This document shows, piece by piece, positions 53,972 through 63,437 of a stretch of 64,000 nt of DNA. This stretch comes from Motiliproteus sp965230185 (GTDB lineage Bacteria > Pseudomonadota > Gammaproteobacteria > Pseudomonadales > Balneatricaceae). Location: assembly GCA_965230185.1 (NCBI GenBank), contig OZ245995.1:1116001-1180000 (forward strand). Direction: 5' to 3'. Position 1 is the stretch's first letter, and each line of letters opens with the position of its first letter. Below the pieces are notes generated by a model that was not told the DNA's origin, ran no database searches, and saw only the letters and a list, made by a program, of their open reading frames with translations. The translations under genes were made by a program, and so were the position numbers.

Positions 53972-54895
53972 ATGGCAACGATTATTCAGGCACTGCTTCC
54001 CGTTATCTTCACTATTGTGCTGGGCTGGCTGCTACGCCGCGGTGGCCGGCTCAGTGATCGGTTCTGCCATGAGGCAGAGCATATTGTCTACTATATCCTG
54101 ACTCCGGCACTGCTCATTGCAGTACTGGCGGAACGCCCGCTGACGGCACTGCCCTGGCAGAAACTGTTGCTGATTATCGCAGGCACCCTGCTGGCCTGTG
54201 CGCTGCTGCTTACCCTCTGGCAACTCCGGGTTCGTCGGCTGCAGCCGGCCTGCTTTACCAGCCTGTTTCAGGGTGGTCTGCGTTACAACACCTTCATTGC
54301 CCTGGCCCTGGCGGCGTCATTGCTGGGCGATGAGGGACTTCGCTATTCGGCTCTGGCGGCCACGCTGATGATTCTGCTGATCAACGTGCTCTGTCTCAGC
54401 GCGTTTTCACTGTCGGCAACGACCCCGGGTTCCGGCTGGCGGGGCTATCTGCTGCAACTGGTGGCTAATCCGCTGATTATTGGTTGTAGTATCGGCCTGC
54501 TGCTGAACCTGACGTCAGTCAGCCTGCCTCCGGCGCTGATATCTACCCTGGACCTGCTGGGGCGGGCCGCTTTTCCGGTGGCGCTGCTGCTGGTGGGCGC
54601 GGCACTGAACTTCCGCGGCATTTTCGGTAACTGGGAGCTGACCCTGACCGCCTCGGTGATGCAGTTTCTGATCAAACCGCTGCTGGCACTGCTGCTGATC
54701 GAGCTGACTGGCCTGACCGGTACGGCGGCCATGGTGACGCTGATCTTCTTCTGTGTGCCGACGGCTCCATCGGCCTATATCCTGGCGCGCCAGCTGGGTG
54801 GCAATGCACAGGCGATGGCGACCATCATTACGGTGCAGACCGTTGTTGCCGCGGTGACGCTGCCGCTTACCCTCTATCTGGTGCCGGTGCTCTGA
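53972..54895 (+). CDS. AEC-family permease
   Basis: The 307-residue protein has about ten membrane segments in the auxin-efflux-carrier fold (VIFTIVLGWLLRRGGRLSD at the start; FCVPTAPSAYILARQLGGN near the end). Bacterial members move malonate, malate or amino-acid-like acids; the substrate is unknown. A second AEC gene lies at 62336-63268. It follows the LysR gene on the same strand. Confidence 0.88.
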   Translation: MATIIQALLPVIFTIVLGWLLRRGGRLSDRFCHEAEHIVYYILTPALLIAVLAERPLTALPWQKLLLIIAGTLLACALLLTLWQLRVRRLQPACFTSLFQGGLRYNTFIALALAASLLGDEGLRYSALAATLMILLINVLCLSAFSLSATTPGSGWRGYLLQLVANPLIIGCSIGLLLNLTSVSLPPALISTLDLLGRAAFPVALLLVGAALNFRGIFGNWELTLTASVMQFLIKPLLALLLIELTGLTGTAAMVTLIFFCVPTAPSAYILARQLGGNAQAMATIITVQTVVAAVTLPLTLYLVPVL

Positions 54896-55048
54896 ACAGA
54901 GGTTGTGATTGCGGGCATCGGCTGGTGATGCCGGGAAAAGCAACCGCTTACAAAGAGGGCAGGAGGCAGGCTCACAGAGCGGTGGCCGGGAAGTCTCTGC
55001 GAATCTGCCGGCCCTGCCGTTTACAGTGACAGTTTACCGGGCTTGCTG

Positions 55049-55324
55049 TTAACTCTGAAACACCAGCCTCCGGTGCAGACGCATCAGCAGTCTGACCAGC
55101 ATAAACCGGGAGGTACAGCCGTCCTCGCGTTCTACCGGCTCCGGCCGGGAAACTGTGTCGGTCTGTTGTAGCCGGCGTTCGGCCTTGCGCTGGCGGCAAT
55201 CCCGGGCCTGATTGGAGCAGCTCACCATATCGGCATACTGCTCACTGTTCAGCTCGGACACCAGGCTGCTCAGCGGTTTGCCGGTACGGACAGAATGGCT
55301 CCGTGTCTCTGGTGTACCACACAT
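55049..55324 (-). CDS. Possible 91-residue basic protein
   Basis: An ATG with GAGG seven or eight bases upstream opens a frame rich in Arg, Ser and Cys (for example CRQRKAERRLQQTD). No family was recognised. It is alone between an AEC permease and a thioesterase. The high arginine content and lack of structure keep confidence low; it could be a non-coding frame. Confidence 0.35.
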   Translation of the reverse strand: MCGTPETRSHSVRTGKPLSSLVSELNSEQYADMVSCSNQARDCRQRKAERRLQQTDTVSRPEPVEREDGCTSRFMLVRLLMRLHRRLVFQS

Positions 55325-55461
55325 TGGACAGCCTCGTTGCTGTGTCAGTTATCAGCCCGGGCTTAACCTTCTGTTCTGTTGCCAACGGGCTTCTGCTGGA
55401 AAGAGCTCGTTGTCGGGGGCTTTGGTACAGCTGATTCCTGATAAGGGCGGCAGGCTGATGA

Positions 55462-55896
55462 TCAGTCCCGGTAGATCATGCAGGTGGCCGAGGCCCAGGC
55501 GTACACCTTGCCGTCGTCATCCAGCAGCTTGCCTTCGGAGACGCCCAGTCTGCGGCTGATATTGACTACCCGGGCCTCGGCATGAAGCTGCTGGCCGGGC
55601 AGAACAGGGCGGGTCATCTTAACGTTCAGATCGATTGTGCCGTAGTGAACACCAGGTTCCAGCAGGCTGTGAATGGCACAGCCGGTGGCGGAATCCAGCG
55701 CCGTGGCGGCAAAGCCGCCGTGGATAACCCCCATGGGGTTGAGGTGTTGTTCGCCTGGCCTGGCGTCGAAGCGTACATATCCGGGCTCCACTTCCACCAG
55801 CTGCAGGGACATGGTTTCCAGCATCGGAACCCCGGCATTCCGGCTATTGATAAGACGACTGAGCGTCTGCAGACCGTCGGGCATTTTTGTATCCAT
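55462..55896 (-). CDS. Hotdog-fold thioesterase, PaaI family
   Basis: The 144-residue protein has the PaaI hotdog pattern: LNPMGVIHGGFAATALDSAT with the active-site region HGG..A..D, and VKMTRPVLPGQQLHAEARVV. It hydrolyses acyl-CoA esters, probably aromatic or medium-chain. It follows the MarR gene by 65 bases on the same strand. A CTTG-TGTG-CAAG site lies just before its start, resembling the one upstream of marR, which suggests MarR control. Confidence 0.9.
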   Translation of the reverse strand: MDTKMPDGLQTLSRLINSRNAGVPMLETMSLQLVEVEPGYVRFDARPGEQHLNPMGVIHGGFAATALDSATGCAIHSLLEPGVHYGTIDLNVKMTRPVLPGQQLHAEARVVNISRRLGVSEGKLLDDDGKVYAWASATCMIYRD

Positions 55897-55928
55897 AAGG
55901 TCACCTCGGATTGAATGTGTGAAAAATA

Positions 55929-55940
55929 CTTGTGTGCAAG
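55929..55940. promoter_or_regulatory. Probable MarR site upstream of the thioesterase gene
   Basis: CTTGTGTGCAAG, a near-perfect palindrome that matches CTTGTATACAAG upstream of marR except at two central positions. It lies between the marR stop and the thioesterase start. Confidence 0.55.
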
Positions 55941-55961
55941 CTAAATGGGTAAATAAAAACC

Positions 55962-56381
55962 CTACAAACGGCCCAGCAGCTCTTTCAGAGTCTTCACCTC
56001 AGCCTCACTCAGGTTTCGGGTATAGGCTCTGTTAGCCTCCTCCAGTCGCTGTTGCAGGATTTCTGTCAGCGCGGATCCGGCTGCTGTCAGTCTGATCCGG
56101 ATCGCGCGCCGGTCACTCAGATCGGATAAACGCTCGATCAGTTGTGACTGCTCCAGCCGGTCAAGTACGCCGGTCATGGTGGCGCTGTCCAGTCGAACCT
56201 GCCTGCCAAGCTGAACGGCGGTGATCTGATCCTGCTGTCCCAGCGCATTCAGCACCAGCGCCTGGACCCCGGTTACACCCAGTTCCGCCACCTGTTGCTT
56301 CCAGAACTTGCCTGCCTGCCGGGCGGAGCTGGTCATGGCGAAGAAGATACAGTCTCCAATGTCCACAATGCTTACCTGCAA
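55962..56381 (-). CDS. MarR-family transcriptional regulator
   Basis: The 139-residue protein has a winged helix with TGVQALVLNALGQQDQITAV, LDSATMTGVLDRLEQSQLIE and DRRAIRIRLTAAG, all typical of MarR. It probably represses itself and the thioesterase through the matching palindromes on either side. The ligand is unknown, possibly an aromatic acid or acyl-CoA. Confidence 0.9.
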   Translation of the reverse strand: MQVSIVDIGDCIFFAMTSSARQAGKFWKQQVAELGVTGVQALVLNALGQQDQITAVQLGRQVRLDSATMTGVLDRLEQSQLIERLSDLSDRRAIRIRLTAAGSALTEILQQRLEEANRAYTRNLSEAEVKTLKELLGRL

Positions 56382-56385
56382 TTAA

Positions 56386-56397
56386 CTTGTATACAAG
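56386..56397. promoter_or_regulatory. Probable MarR operator
   Basis: CTTGTATACAAG is a perfect 12-bp palindrome five bases upstream of the marR start, placed to block its transcription or translation. Confidence 0.65.
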
Positions 56398-56520
56398 CAT
56401 AGTGGCTGTGGAGAGCAGGGTCAACGGTCAGAGAATGCTCTGCGGTGGGAGGCTCCGGTCGCAGGTTGCCTCCAGCCCGCCCTGTTTTCGCGGCGGCGGT
56501 CGATCCGGTAGAATCGGCGG

Positions 56521-57279
56521 ATGCCTGAAACAGCGACTCTGCTTACCATCATCGCAACCTTCCTGTTAGCCGGCGCCGTAAAAGGCGTGACCGGGCTCGG
56601 TCTGCCGACGGTCAGTCTGGCGCTGCTGACGGTGGCTATCGACCTGCCCACGGCGATGGCTCTGTTGCTGGTGCCTTCCTTCATCACCAATCTCTGGCAG
56701 GCGGCAACCGGCGGCAATGGCAGAGTTATTCTGGTTCGACTCTGGCCGTTTCTGCTGATGGCGACCCTGATGGTCTGGCTCGGGGCCACGGCATTAACCC
56801 GGATCGATCTTGGCCTGCTGTCGGCACTGCTTGGCGGTCTGCTGGTTGCCTATGGGGCGGTTAACCTGAGCGGGCTCCGCTTTACCATTGCCCCACGGCA
56901 TGAGGCATGGGCCGGGCCGCTGCTGGGCTCTGTGAACGGGGTGCTTACCGGCATGACCGGCTCCTTCGTGATACCGGGGGTGATGTATCTGCAGGCCATC
57001 GGGCTGCCCCGGGATGCCCTGATTCAGGCGATGGGCATGCTGTTTACCGTCTCGACCCTGGCGCTGGCAGCGGCGCTGCAGGGTAATGAACTGCTGACGC
57101 TTCAGCAGGGAGTGTTGTCGACGGCGGCGGTACTGCCTGCAATAGCCGGCATGATTGCGGGCCAGAGGATTCGCCGCAAGCTGTCCGAGTCGCTGTTCCG
57201 ACGGGTGTTCTTCCTGTCCCTCCTGCTGCTGGGAGGGTATATCCTGAGCAGCGCAATCGCCGGGAATCAGGGCTTTTAG
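56521..57279 (+). CDS. TauE/SafE-family permease
   Basis: The 252-residue protein has about eight membrane segments in two repeats, with TFLLAGAVKGVTGLGLPTVS in the first and the parallel GSVNGVLTGMTGSFVIPGVM in the second. The family exports sulfite, sulfoacetate or related organic anions. It is divergent from marR, whose operator is 124 bases away. A terminator-like hairpin lies about 250 bases downstream. Confidence 0.9.
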   Translation: MPETATLLTIIATFLLAGAVKGVTGLGLPTVSLALLTVAIDLPTAMALLLVPSFITNLWQAATGGNGRVILVRLWPFLLMATLMVWLGATALTRIDLGLLSALLGGLLVAYGAVNLSGLRFTIAPRHEAWAGPLLGSVNGVLTGMTGSFVIPGVMYLQAIGLPRDALIQAMGMLFTVSTLALAAALQGNELLTLQQGVLSTAAVLPAIAGMIAGQRIRRKLSESLFRRVFFLSLLLLGGYILSSAIAGNQGF

Positions 57280-57530
57280 GGCTCAGTTCGAACTCACTTC
57301 CTGTTCTTCCGGAGGACCATCAATGGCGTTGCCGCCGGTGACCGATAAACCTGAACCGGACCCGGAATTCCGCGCCCGTGCGACTAAAGCTGGCGCCCGC
57401 TGGCGTATTCCCATAACTTCATGCCGCTCAGAAGCACAGCTGTACTCGTACGACTCATTATCATAAAACCAACGGAATAACGGTGGCGCCGAGACGGGCT
57501 GTTGAAGCCTGTCTGTTGCGACAGATAGCT

Positions 57531-57552
57531 CCGGGAGCCCCCGGCCTTTTTT
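57531..57552 (+). terminator. Terminator-like hairpin downstream of the TauE/SafE gene
   Basis: CCGGG, loop AGCC, CCCGG, then CC and six T residues. It lies just before the XRE-cupin gene, so read-through from the permease gene would be limited. Confidence 0.55.
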
Positions 57553-57575
57553 ATCCAGCTGATGATCTGAACCCA

Positions 57576-58199
57576 ATGGCATTACCGGCGCTCAACCACA
57601 GCTCTCTGATTCTGCAACATCGTGATCGCAAAACCGGACAATCGGGGGAGATCGATGTGGCCAGCCGGTTGATGCGGCTGCGAACGGGACGAGGGCGTTC
57701 CGTTGCCTGGCTGGCACAGGCTGCTGGCATCAGTCCGCGTCGACTGCAGAAGATTGAAAGCGGCGATACCTCACCGGCGATCGAGACCCTGGAACGTCTG
57801 TTGGCGGCTCTCGGTGTCAGTTTCGCCGATCTGTTTGCAATGGATGAATCCGGCCCACTCAGTCGCCGGGTGCTCAGTCCCCGGGAGGAGGGGCGGTACC
57901 AGTCAGTGCCTGGTTACCGACACCGCCTGCTGTCGGCAGAACTCCTCCATAAGAAGATGCTGCCGGTCACCAGTTCCATCACTCGGATTGAAGCGGGCAC
58001 GGAAGTGCGCTGGGAGGCGCATGAAGGGGAGGCTTTTGTACTGGTGCAGAAAGGCTGTGTGACTCTGCTGACCGAGCACTATGCACCGCTTGTATTGCAC
58101 GAGGGGGACAGTGTCTACTTTGACTGCAGCGCTGCCTATCGCCTCTGCGGGGAAGATACAGGGGCAGCGGAGGTGGTCTGGTTAACCTCGCTGACCTGA
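57576..58199 (+). CDS. XRE-cupin transcriptional regulator
   Basis: The 207-residue protein has a Cro/C1-type helix-turn-helix (SVAWLAQAAGISPRRLQKIE, then SGDTSPAIETLERLLAALGV) at about residues 38-80. A C-terminal cupin domain follows, with ITRIEAGTEVRWEAHEGEAF and HEGDSVYFDCSAAYRL. Such regulators often bind small organic acids or amino-acid derivatives. ATG at 57576 is chosen; the frame extends 31 codons upstream through the terminator hairpin, which is unlikely to be coding. Confidence 0.85.
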   Translation: MALPALNHSSLILQHRDRKTGQSGEIDVASRLMRLRTGRGRSVAWLAQAAGISPRRLQKIESGDTSPAIETLERLLAALGVSFADLFAMDESGPLSRRVLSPREEGRYQSVPGYRHRLLSAELLHKKMLPVTSSITRIEAGTEVRWEAHEGEAFVLVQKGCVTLLTEHYAPLVLHEGDSVYFDCSAAYRLCGEDTGAAEVVWLTSLT

Positions 58200-58245
58200 G
58201 AAAAGCAATGCCTGTCTGAGTAAGGCGCTGTCGCCACCCGGCTGT

Positions 58246-58554
58246 TTATCGGCTCTGCAGGGCGGGCAGCTCAACATTCACCGCCTGCTCAAGAACCTGC
58301 TCGACCGACTGGCCGGCAACCATGATCTCCAGACAGTGGTAGCCATTACTACCGTTATTATCGCGGTATTCGATATAGACAAAGCGTGTGCGGTGAGGCT
58401 GTTGCTGACTGTCCTTTCGCTTGCCTTCGGCAAACCAGATCTTCAGCGGTCGCAGGCTCTGACGATGAGTGCGATGCCAGGTTTTCTGCCAGCAGCTGGC
58501 GGGCACCAGTTGCAGGCCGAGATCCTCGGCGTTGAGAGTATGTGCTTCGAACAT
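58246..58554 (-). CDS. Uncharacterised 102-residue protein
   Basis: GGGAG lies seven bases before the ATG. The product starts MFEAHTLNAEDLGLQLVPAS and contains TRFVYIEYRDNNGSNGYHCL, with no recognised domain. It converges on the XRE-cupin gene, 46 bases from its stop. It appears to be a single-gene unit. Confidence 0.6.
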   Translation of the reverse strand: MFEAHTLNAEDLGLQLVPASCWQKTWHRTHRQSLRPLKIWFAEGKRKDSQQQPHRTRFVYIEYRDNNGSNGYHCLEIMVAGQSVEQVLEQAVNVELPALQSR

Positions 58555-59008
58555 GGATGGCTCCCATAACTGTTATGAGAACTGACGTGAGTGGCATAAC
58601 CTGTCGGATTGTCGGTATCGACCACATCGCTTTGCAGCAACCACCTTGCCCAGGCTGGCAGGTTGGTGAGGACGTCAGCCCTGCTCCCGATGTTTGTAAC
58701 TGCAGCGTACTCTAGTCTGTTTCCTGATCGGTTTCAACGATATCTGAGAAAAAAATCCCATATATTGTCATTTGTGTCGTATATCAAACAGAAGCTCGCG
58801 GCCGTTCAGAGTCATTAACCGCCTGACTATGCCGGAACGGGCTATCTGACCGGTGATCGACCCTGAAGAACGGGTGGTGATTCCGTCAGCCGGGAGCCCG
58901 GCCACAGAATTGCTTGAAACAGTGTGGACGCCGACCGGGCTTCGACGCTACTCTGAAACGGTATAGGGCCAGCTCAGGGCTGGCAGGGATTTCAGAAAAG
59001 GAACAGAC
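58555..59008. other. Intergenic region upstream of the aminotransferase
   Basis: 454 bases between divergent genes. A 13-base palindrome, CATAAC T GTTATG, lies at 58565-58577 next to the start of the small uncharacterised gene and may be an operator. An AT-rich tract near 58745-58790 could hold the aminotransferase promoter. No gene was found. Confidence 0.45.
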
Positions 59009-60193
59009 ATGTTTGAGAAACTGGACGAGCCGCGCCTCGACCCGATTATCAGCCTGATGGGGGCCTACAGAGAGGATAAGCGTCCTCAGAAAATGGATCT
59101 GGGCATCGGTGTCTATCGTAACGACGAGGGCATTACGCCGGTGATGGCGGCGGTCAAGAAGGCGGAGCAGGAGCTGGCGGACAGTCAGCAGAGTAAGGGC
59201 TATGTGGGGCTGGCCGGAGACGAGGCCTTTAACCAGAGCGTGGTCGATCTGCTGCTCAGCGACACCGCCGCTCACGACCGTGCTACGGCAATGCAGACTC
59301 CCGGCGCCAGTGGCGCGCTGCGATTGCTGGGTGAGCTGATGCATCAGGCCGACAGCGAAACCACCGTCTGGATCAGTACCCCCAGCTATGTGAACCATCA
59401 GCCGGTGATGGAAGCTGCCGGTCTTAAGGTCCGGTTCTATCCCTATTTCGATCCGGCCACCCGTCAGCTGGATGCTGATGCCATGATGGAGTGTGTTTCG
59501 AAGCTGGGCCCGAAGGATGTACTGTTGCTGCACGGCTGCTGCCACAACCCCACCGGGGTCGATATTGAGCTGTCGCACTGGCAGGCTATCGCTGAAATGG
59601 CACAGAAGCAGGGCTTCCTGCCCTTTATTGATATCGCCTATCAGGGCTTTGGTGATGGCCTGGAAGCAGACCGTGCCGGTCTCAGAATTCTGGCCGACAG
59701 TGTTGACGAACTGCTGATCGCCACCTCCTGTTCCAAGAACTTTGGTCTCTACCGGGAACGTACCGGTGCCGTGGTGCTGGTGGGTAAAAACAGGGCCGAG
59801 GCCGTTAAAGCCCGGGGGCTGATGTTCGAGATTGCCCGCGCCACCTATACCATGCCGCCGGATCACGGTGCTGCGGTCGTCACTAAAATCCTTAATCAGC
59901 CGGAACTCAGAGCGCTCTGGGAGACGGAACTGGATCAGATGCTGGCGAGGATTAAGGGGCTGAGATCGGGGCTGGTGGATGCTTTCCGGACCGCCACCGG
60001 CGACAACCGCTTCGACTATTTTGGCAGCCACAAGGGGATGTTCTCCATGACCGGTCTGAGCGCCGCGCAGGCCAATGCGTTGCGGGAAGACCATGGGGTC
60101 TATATTGTCGGTGACGGCCGCGTCAATATCGCCGGGCTGCAACAGCCGCAGATCGATTACCTGGTGCAGAGCTTCCTGGCGGTGGGCGCCTGA
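59009..60193 (+). CDS. Aromatic/aspartate aminotransferase (TyrB/AspC family)
   Basis: The 394-residue PLP enzyme has the class I alpha aminotransferase residues: HGCCHNPTGVD with the Asn, DIAYQGFGDGLEAD with Asp and Tyr, SCSKNFGLYRERTGA with the PLP Lys and Arg, and a C-terminal FSMTGLS. It transfers amino groups between aspartate or aromatic amino acids and 2-oxoglutarate. AAGGAA precedes the ATG. Which substrate it prefers cannot be decided from sequence. Confidence 0.92.
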   Translation: MFEKLDEPRLDPIISLMGAYREDKRPQKMDLGIGVYRNDEGITPVMAAVKKAEQELADSQQSKGYVGLAGDEAFNQSVVDLLLSDTAAHDRATAMQTPGASGALRLLGELMHQADSETTVWISTPSYVNHQPVMEAAGLKVRFYPYFDPATRQLDADAMMECVSKLGPKDVLLLHGCCHNPTGVDIELSHWQAIAEMAQKQGFLPFIDIAYQGFGDGLEADRAGLRILADSVDELLIATSCSKNFGLYRERTGAVVLVGKNRAEAVKARGLMFEIARATYTMPPDHGAAVVTKILNQPELRALWETELDQMLARIKGLRSGLVDAFRTATGDNRFDYFGSHKGMFSMTGLSAAQANALREDHGVYIVGDGRVNIAGLQQPQIDYLVQSFLAVGA

Positions 60194-60458
60194 GTCTTTT
60201 TCAGCGTAACCATAACCGGTCTGGATAACGCCGGTCGACTGAAGCTGTGATATCCGGTCCCTCAGCGCGCTGACACCGGATTGCGGGGCTGTCCGCCGGT
60301 ATCGGCAGAAACGCCGAAGCCGATACCCGAGTTGTCGGCCTCTGTTTCCGGCGCCTGTCTGAGGACGGTACGCGGTGTTCAGCAATCGCTGCCGACCTCC
60401 GTCCGGTGCAAGCGGGGCCTGTCCGGATAGAAGGCGTTACTGAACAGGGATTTTCGTA

Positions 60459-62237
60459 TTGAATACAGAGCAATCGCTGATCGCCGCTATACTGGTGCTG
60501 ACCCTGGTACTCTTCGTGTGGGCCAGATATCGACATGACGTGGTGGCGGCGATTGCACTCGGGCTTTGCGTTCTGACCGGGCTGGTCCAGGCCGAGGATG
60601 CCTTCACCGGCTTTTCCCATCCGGCGGTCATTACCGTGGCGGCGGTGCTGGTGATCTCGGACGCGCTTCGTCGCTCCGGTGTCGTCGACATGATCGCTCA
60701 GCAGATGCTGCCCTTTACCGAGCATGCCTTCAGCCATATTCTGCTGCTGACGATCGTCGTTACAGTGGCTTCCGCCTTTATGAACAACGTCGGTGCGCTG
60801 GCGCTGATGCTGCCGGTGGCTCTGGCGACCTGCGCCCGGCACAATCGTCCGCCGGCCATGATTCTGATGCCACTGGCTTTTGGCAGCATCCTTGGCGGTA
60901 TGACCACCGCGATAGGCACTCCTCCCAACATCATTATCGCCATGATGCGGGCGGAGGTGAGTGGTGAAGCGTTTAATATGTTCGACTTCTCACCGGTGGG
61001 CGTAGCCGTGGCCATTATGGGGGTGCTGTTTATAACCCTGATCGGCTGGCGGCTGATTCCGGCAGCCAGACGCCGGGGCAGTTCACCGGAACAGCTGTTC
61101 GCCATCGATGATTATCTGACTGAGGTGATTATCACCGAGGGCTCGGCGCTGGCGGGCCGTCCGATTGATGATATCGAAGGGCTCGACGACAGTGCTATTG
61201 AAGTGGTGGGGATGGCCCACCGTCATGGCAGGACGATGTCGCTCCGCCACGGTTACAAGCTGAAAGCGGGTGATATTCTTATCCTGCAGGCCGATCCTTC
61301 TGAAATACAGCCGTTGCTGGATAAGAACGATTTCGAACTGATCACCAGTGCCGATAAGAAATTTGCCGAACTGACCGGCGGTGATCTGGTGCTGGCTGAA
61401 GCTGTGGTCAAGAAGGGATCGGTCCTTGAGGGGCGGGATGTCCCTTTTCTGCGTCGCCACAGCGGCAGTTCCCTGGCGCTGGTCGGGCTGGCCCGTCAGG
61501 GGCAGCGGATTCGCCGTCGCTTACGCCGTCAGACCTTTCAGGCCGGTGATATTCTGTTGCTACAGGGCGCCTCGGACAGCATCGACGAGCAGTTCGGCGA
61601 TCTGGGGATGATTCCGCTGGCCGAGCGCAATCTGAACCTGGGGCAGCCTAAGAAAATCGCCATTGCCCTGGCCGTCTTTGCCATCGCCATCGGCCTTGGC
61701 GTCGCTAAAATTCTGCCGCTGGCGATTGTGTTTCTGCTGGCGGTGATGGCGTATCTGCTGCTGGATATCCTGCCGGTACGCAATCTCTACGATGCCATCG
61801 ACTGGCCGGTTATTATTCTGCTGGCAGCGATGATACCGGTGGGTAATGCCCTGGAAAGCACCGGACTGACGGCAATCCTGGCGACTCAGGCGCTGAGCCT
61901 GACGGAAGGGCTACCGATCTGGCTGATTATCGGCCTGGTGCTGGTCACGACCATGTTCCTGTCGGACATTATCAACAATGCGGCAACGGCGGTGGTGATG
62001 GCGCCGCTGGCCCTGGGCATTGCGACGGGACTCGGAGTCAGTCCCGATCCGTTTTTCATGGCTGTTGCCGTAGGAGCTTCCTGCGCTTTTCTGACCCCCA
62101 TCGGCCACCAGTCCAACACCCTGGTACTCGGCCCCGGCGGCTATGAATTCGGCGACTACTGGCGAATGGGTCTGCCGCTGGAAATCCTGATCGTGCTGCT
62201 GGCCGTGCCACTGATTCTGCTGGTCTGGCCGGTTTGA
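60459..62237 (+). CDS. SLC13/DASS-family permease with two TrkA-C domains
   Basis: The 592-residue protein has about nine membrane segments interrupted by two cytoplasmic RCK/TrkA-C domains (about residues 215-290 and 310-385). The repeats contain the DASS SNT-like signatures AFMNNVGALALMLPVALATC and DIINNAATAVVMAPLALGIA, and GGMTTAIGTPPNIIIAMM and CAFLTPIGHQSNTLV. It carries a dicarboxylate or sulfate with sodium. TTG is the start codon, with AGGGA upstream. Confidence 0.92.
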   Translation: MNTEQSLIAAILVLTLVLFVWARYRHDVVAAIALGLCVLTGLVQAEDAFTGFSHPAVITVAAVLVISDALRRSGVVDMIAQQMLPFTEHAFSHILLLTIVVTVASAFMNNVGALALMLPVALATCARHNRPPAMILMPLAFGSILGGMTTAIGTPPNIIIAMMRAEVSGEAFNMFDFSPVGVAVAIMGVLFITLIGWRLIPAARRRGSSPEQLFAIDDYLTEVIITEGSALAGRPIDDIEGLDDSAIEVVGMAHRHGRTMSLRHGYKLKAGDILILQADPSEIQPLLDKNDFELITSADKKFAELTGGDLVLAEAVVKKGSVLEGRDVPFLRRHSGSSLALVGLARQGQRIRRRLRRQTFQAGDILLLQGASDSIDEQFGDLGMIPLAERNLNLGQPKKIAIALAVFAIAIGLGVAKILPLAIVFLLAVMAYLLLDILPVRNLYDAIDWPVIILLAAMIPVGNALESTGLTAILATQALSLTEGLPIWLIIGLVLVTTMFLSDIINNAATAVVMAPLALGIATGLGVSPDPFFMAVAVGASCAFLTPIGHQSNTLVLGPGGYEFGDYWRMGLPLEILIVLLAVPLILLVWPV

Positions 62238-62335
62238 CCATGGGGCAGAATTCATAGCCAGTGGGTGCCTGCTGAGGGTTCATCTCAGTAGATAAACCGT
62301 TAAATCATCTGTACCTGATATAGGGAGCTGAACAG

Positions 62336-63268
62336 GTGCTACTCAGTTTTCAGACGATTCTGCCGCTGTTTCTGATGATCAGCCTGGGCTATCTGGCAAA
62401 GCGCACTCTGTTTGATGTCAGAATGCTGCCGGGGCTGAACCAGTTCGTCTACTATCTGGCGGTGCCGGCGTTGCTGTTTAATGCCGCCAGCAGAGAGTCG
62501 ACGGATACTCTGCTTAATCTGCCGGCCCTCAGCGCTTTTCTGCTGGGCGTGGTGCTGACCGGTCTGATCACGGCGGCGGGATGTCGGCTGCTGTTTGCGG
62601 TGACCAGCGCCGAACCGCTGGTGCTGCGGGGGCTATGTGGTACTTTTGCCAACTACGCCTATATGGGGATCCCGCTGACCTTCGGCATACTGGGCGAATC
62701 CTCCTACGCAGCTACCGTCAGTATTATTCTGGTGAGCAATCTGCTGCTGATCGGCGGTGCCCAGCTGCTGATTGAGTTTTTCCGTCAGGACGGTATCGGT
62801 ATTCGCCAGCTCGGCGTCATTCTTGACCGTTCGTTACTGCGTAACCCGATCTTTCTGTCGACGGTGCTGGGGCTGGGATTTTCTGCCGGTCAGCTACAGA
62901 TGCCCGGAGTTGTCCAGACGGTGATCGATATGCTGGCACCGGCGGCGGTTCCCGTGGCGCTTTTTTGTCTGGGCGCCAGTCTGCAGTTCGCGCCGACCTC
63001 GATGGCCCGTAGCGAGCTGGCCTGGATACTGCTGGTAAAACTGCTTATCCATCCGGCACTGACACTGGCTGCATTTCTGCTTATCGGCGTTGATGAGCCG
63101 GTCTGGCAACTGACGACCGTACTGCTGACGGCCCTGCCGGCCGGTGCCCTTGCCCATGTGGTGGCGCTGAAGTACGGAGTATTTGAAAAGGAAACCTCGC
63201 AGATTGTAGTCGCTTCAACGGTGCTGTCGCTGCTCAGCGTGACGCTCTGGGTCAGCCTGTTGCTCTGA
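62336..63268 (+). CDS. AEC-family permease
   Basis: The 310-residue protein has about ten membrane segments and AEC features (PLFLMISLGYLAKRTLFDVR at the start; LPAGALAHVVALKYGVFEKE near the end). It starts with GTG after AGGGAG. It follows the SLC13 permease by 98 bases and may be co-transcribed with it. The substrate is unknown. Confidence 0.88.
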   Translation: MLLSFQTILPLFLMISLGYLAKRTLFDVRMLPGLNQFVYYLAVPALLFNAASRESTDTLLNLPALSAFLLGVVLTGLITAAGCRLLFAVTSAEPLVLRGLCGTFANYAYMGIPLTFGILGESSYAATVSIILVSNLLLIGGAQLLIEFFRQDGIGIRQLGVILDRSLLRNPIFLSTVLGLGFSAGQLQMPGVVQTVIDMLAPAAVPVALFCLGASLQFAPTSMARSELAWILLVKLLIHPALTLAAFLLIGVDEPVWQLTTVLLTALPAGALAHVVALKYGVFEKETSQIVVASTVLSLLSVTLWVSLLL

Positions 63269-63437
63269 GCTGTCGGCTTCTGAGTCCTTACGGGGAGGCT
63301 ACGGCCGCGGGCAGGGGCAGGTGATCCGCGCAACCCGGAAAGGTTAAGGCTACACTGAGGCTGATAGCATCCTGTCTGCGATCCTGACGCCAGGGCGGCC
63401 GGATCAGCGGATTGCCGCAAAGAAATGAGAAAGCCTG

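Noticed and set aside
58886..60385. 499-codon minus-strand frame
   Set aside because: It is antisense to the aminotransferase gene, which carries all catalytic residues.
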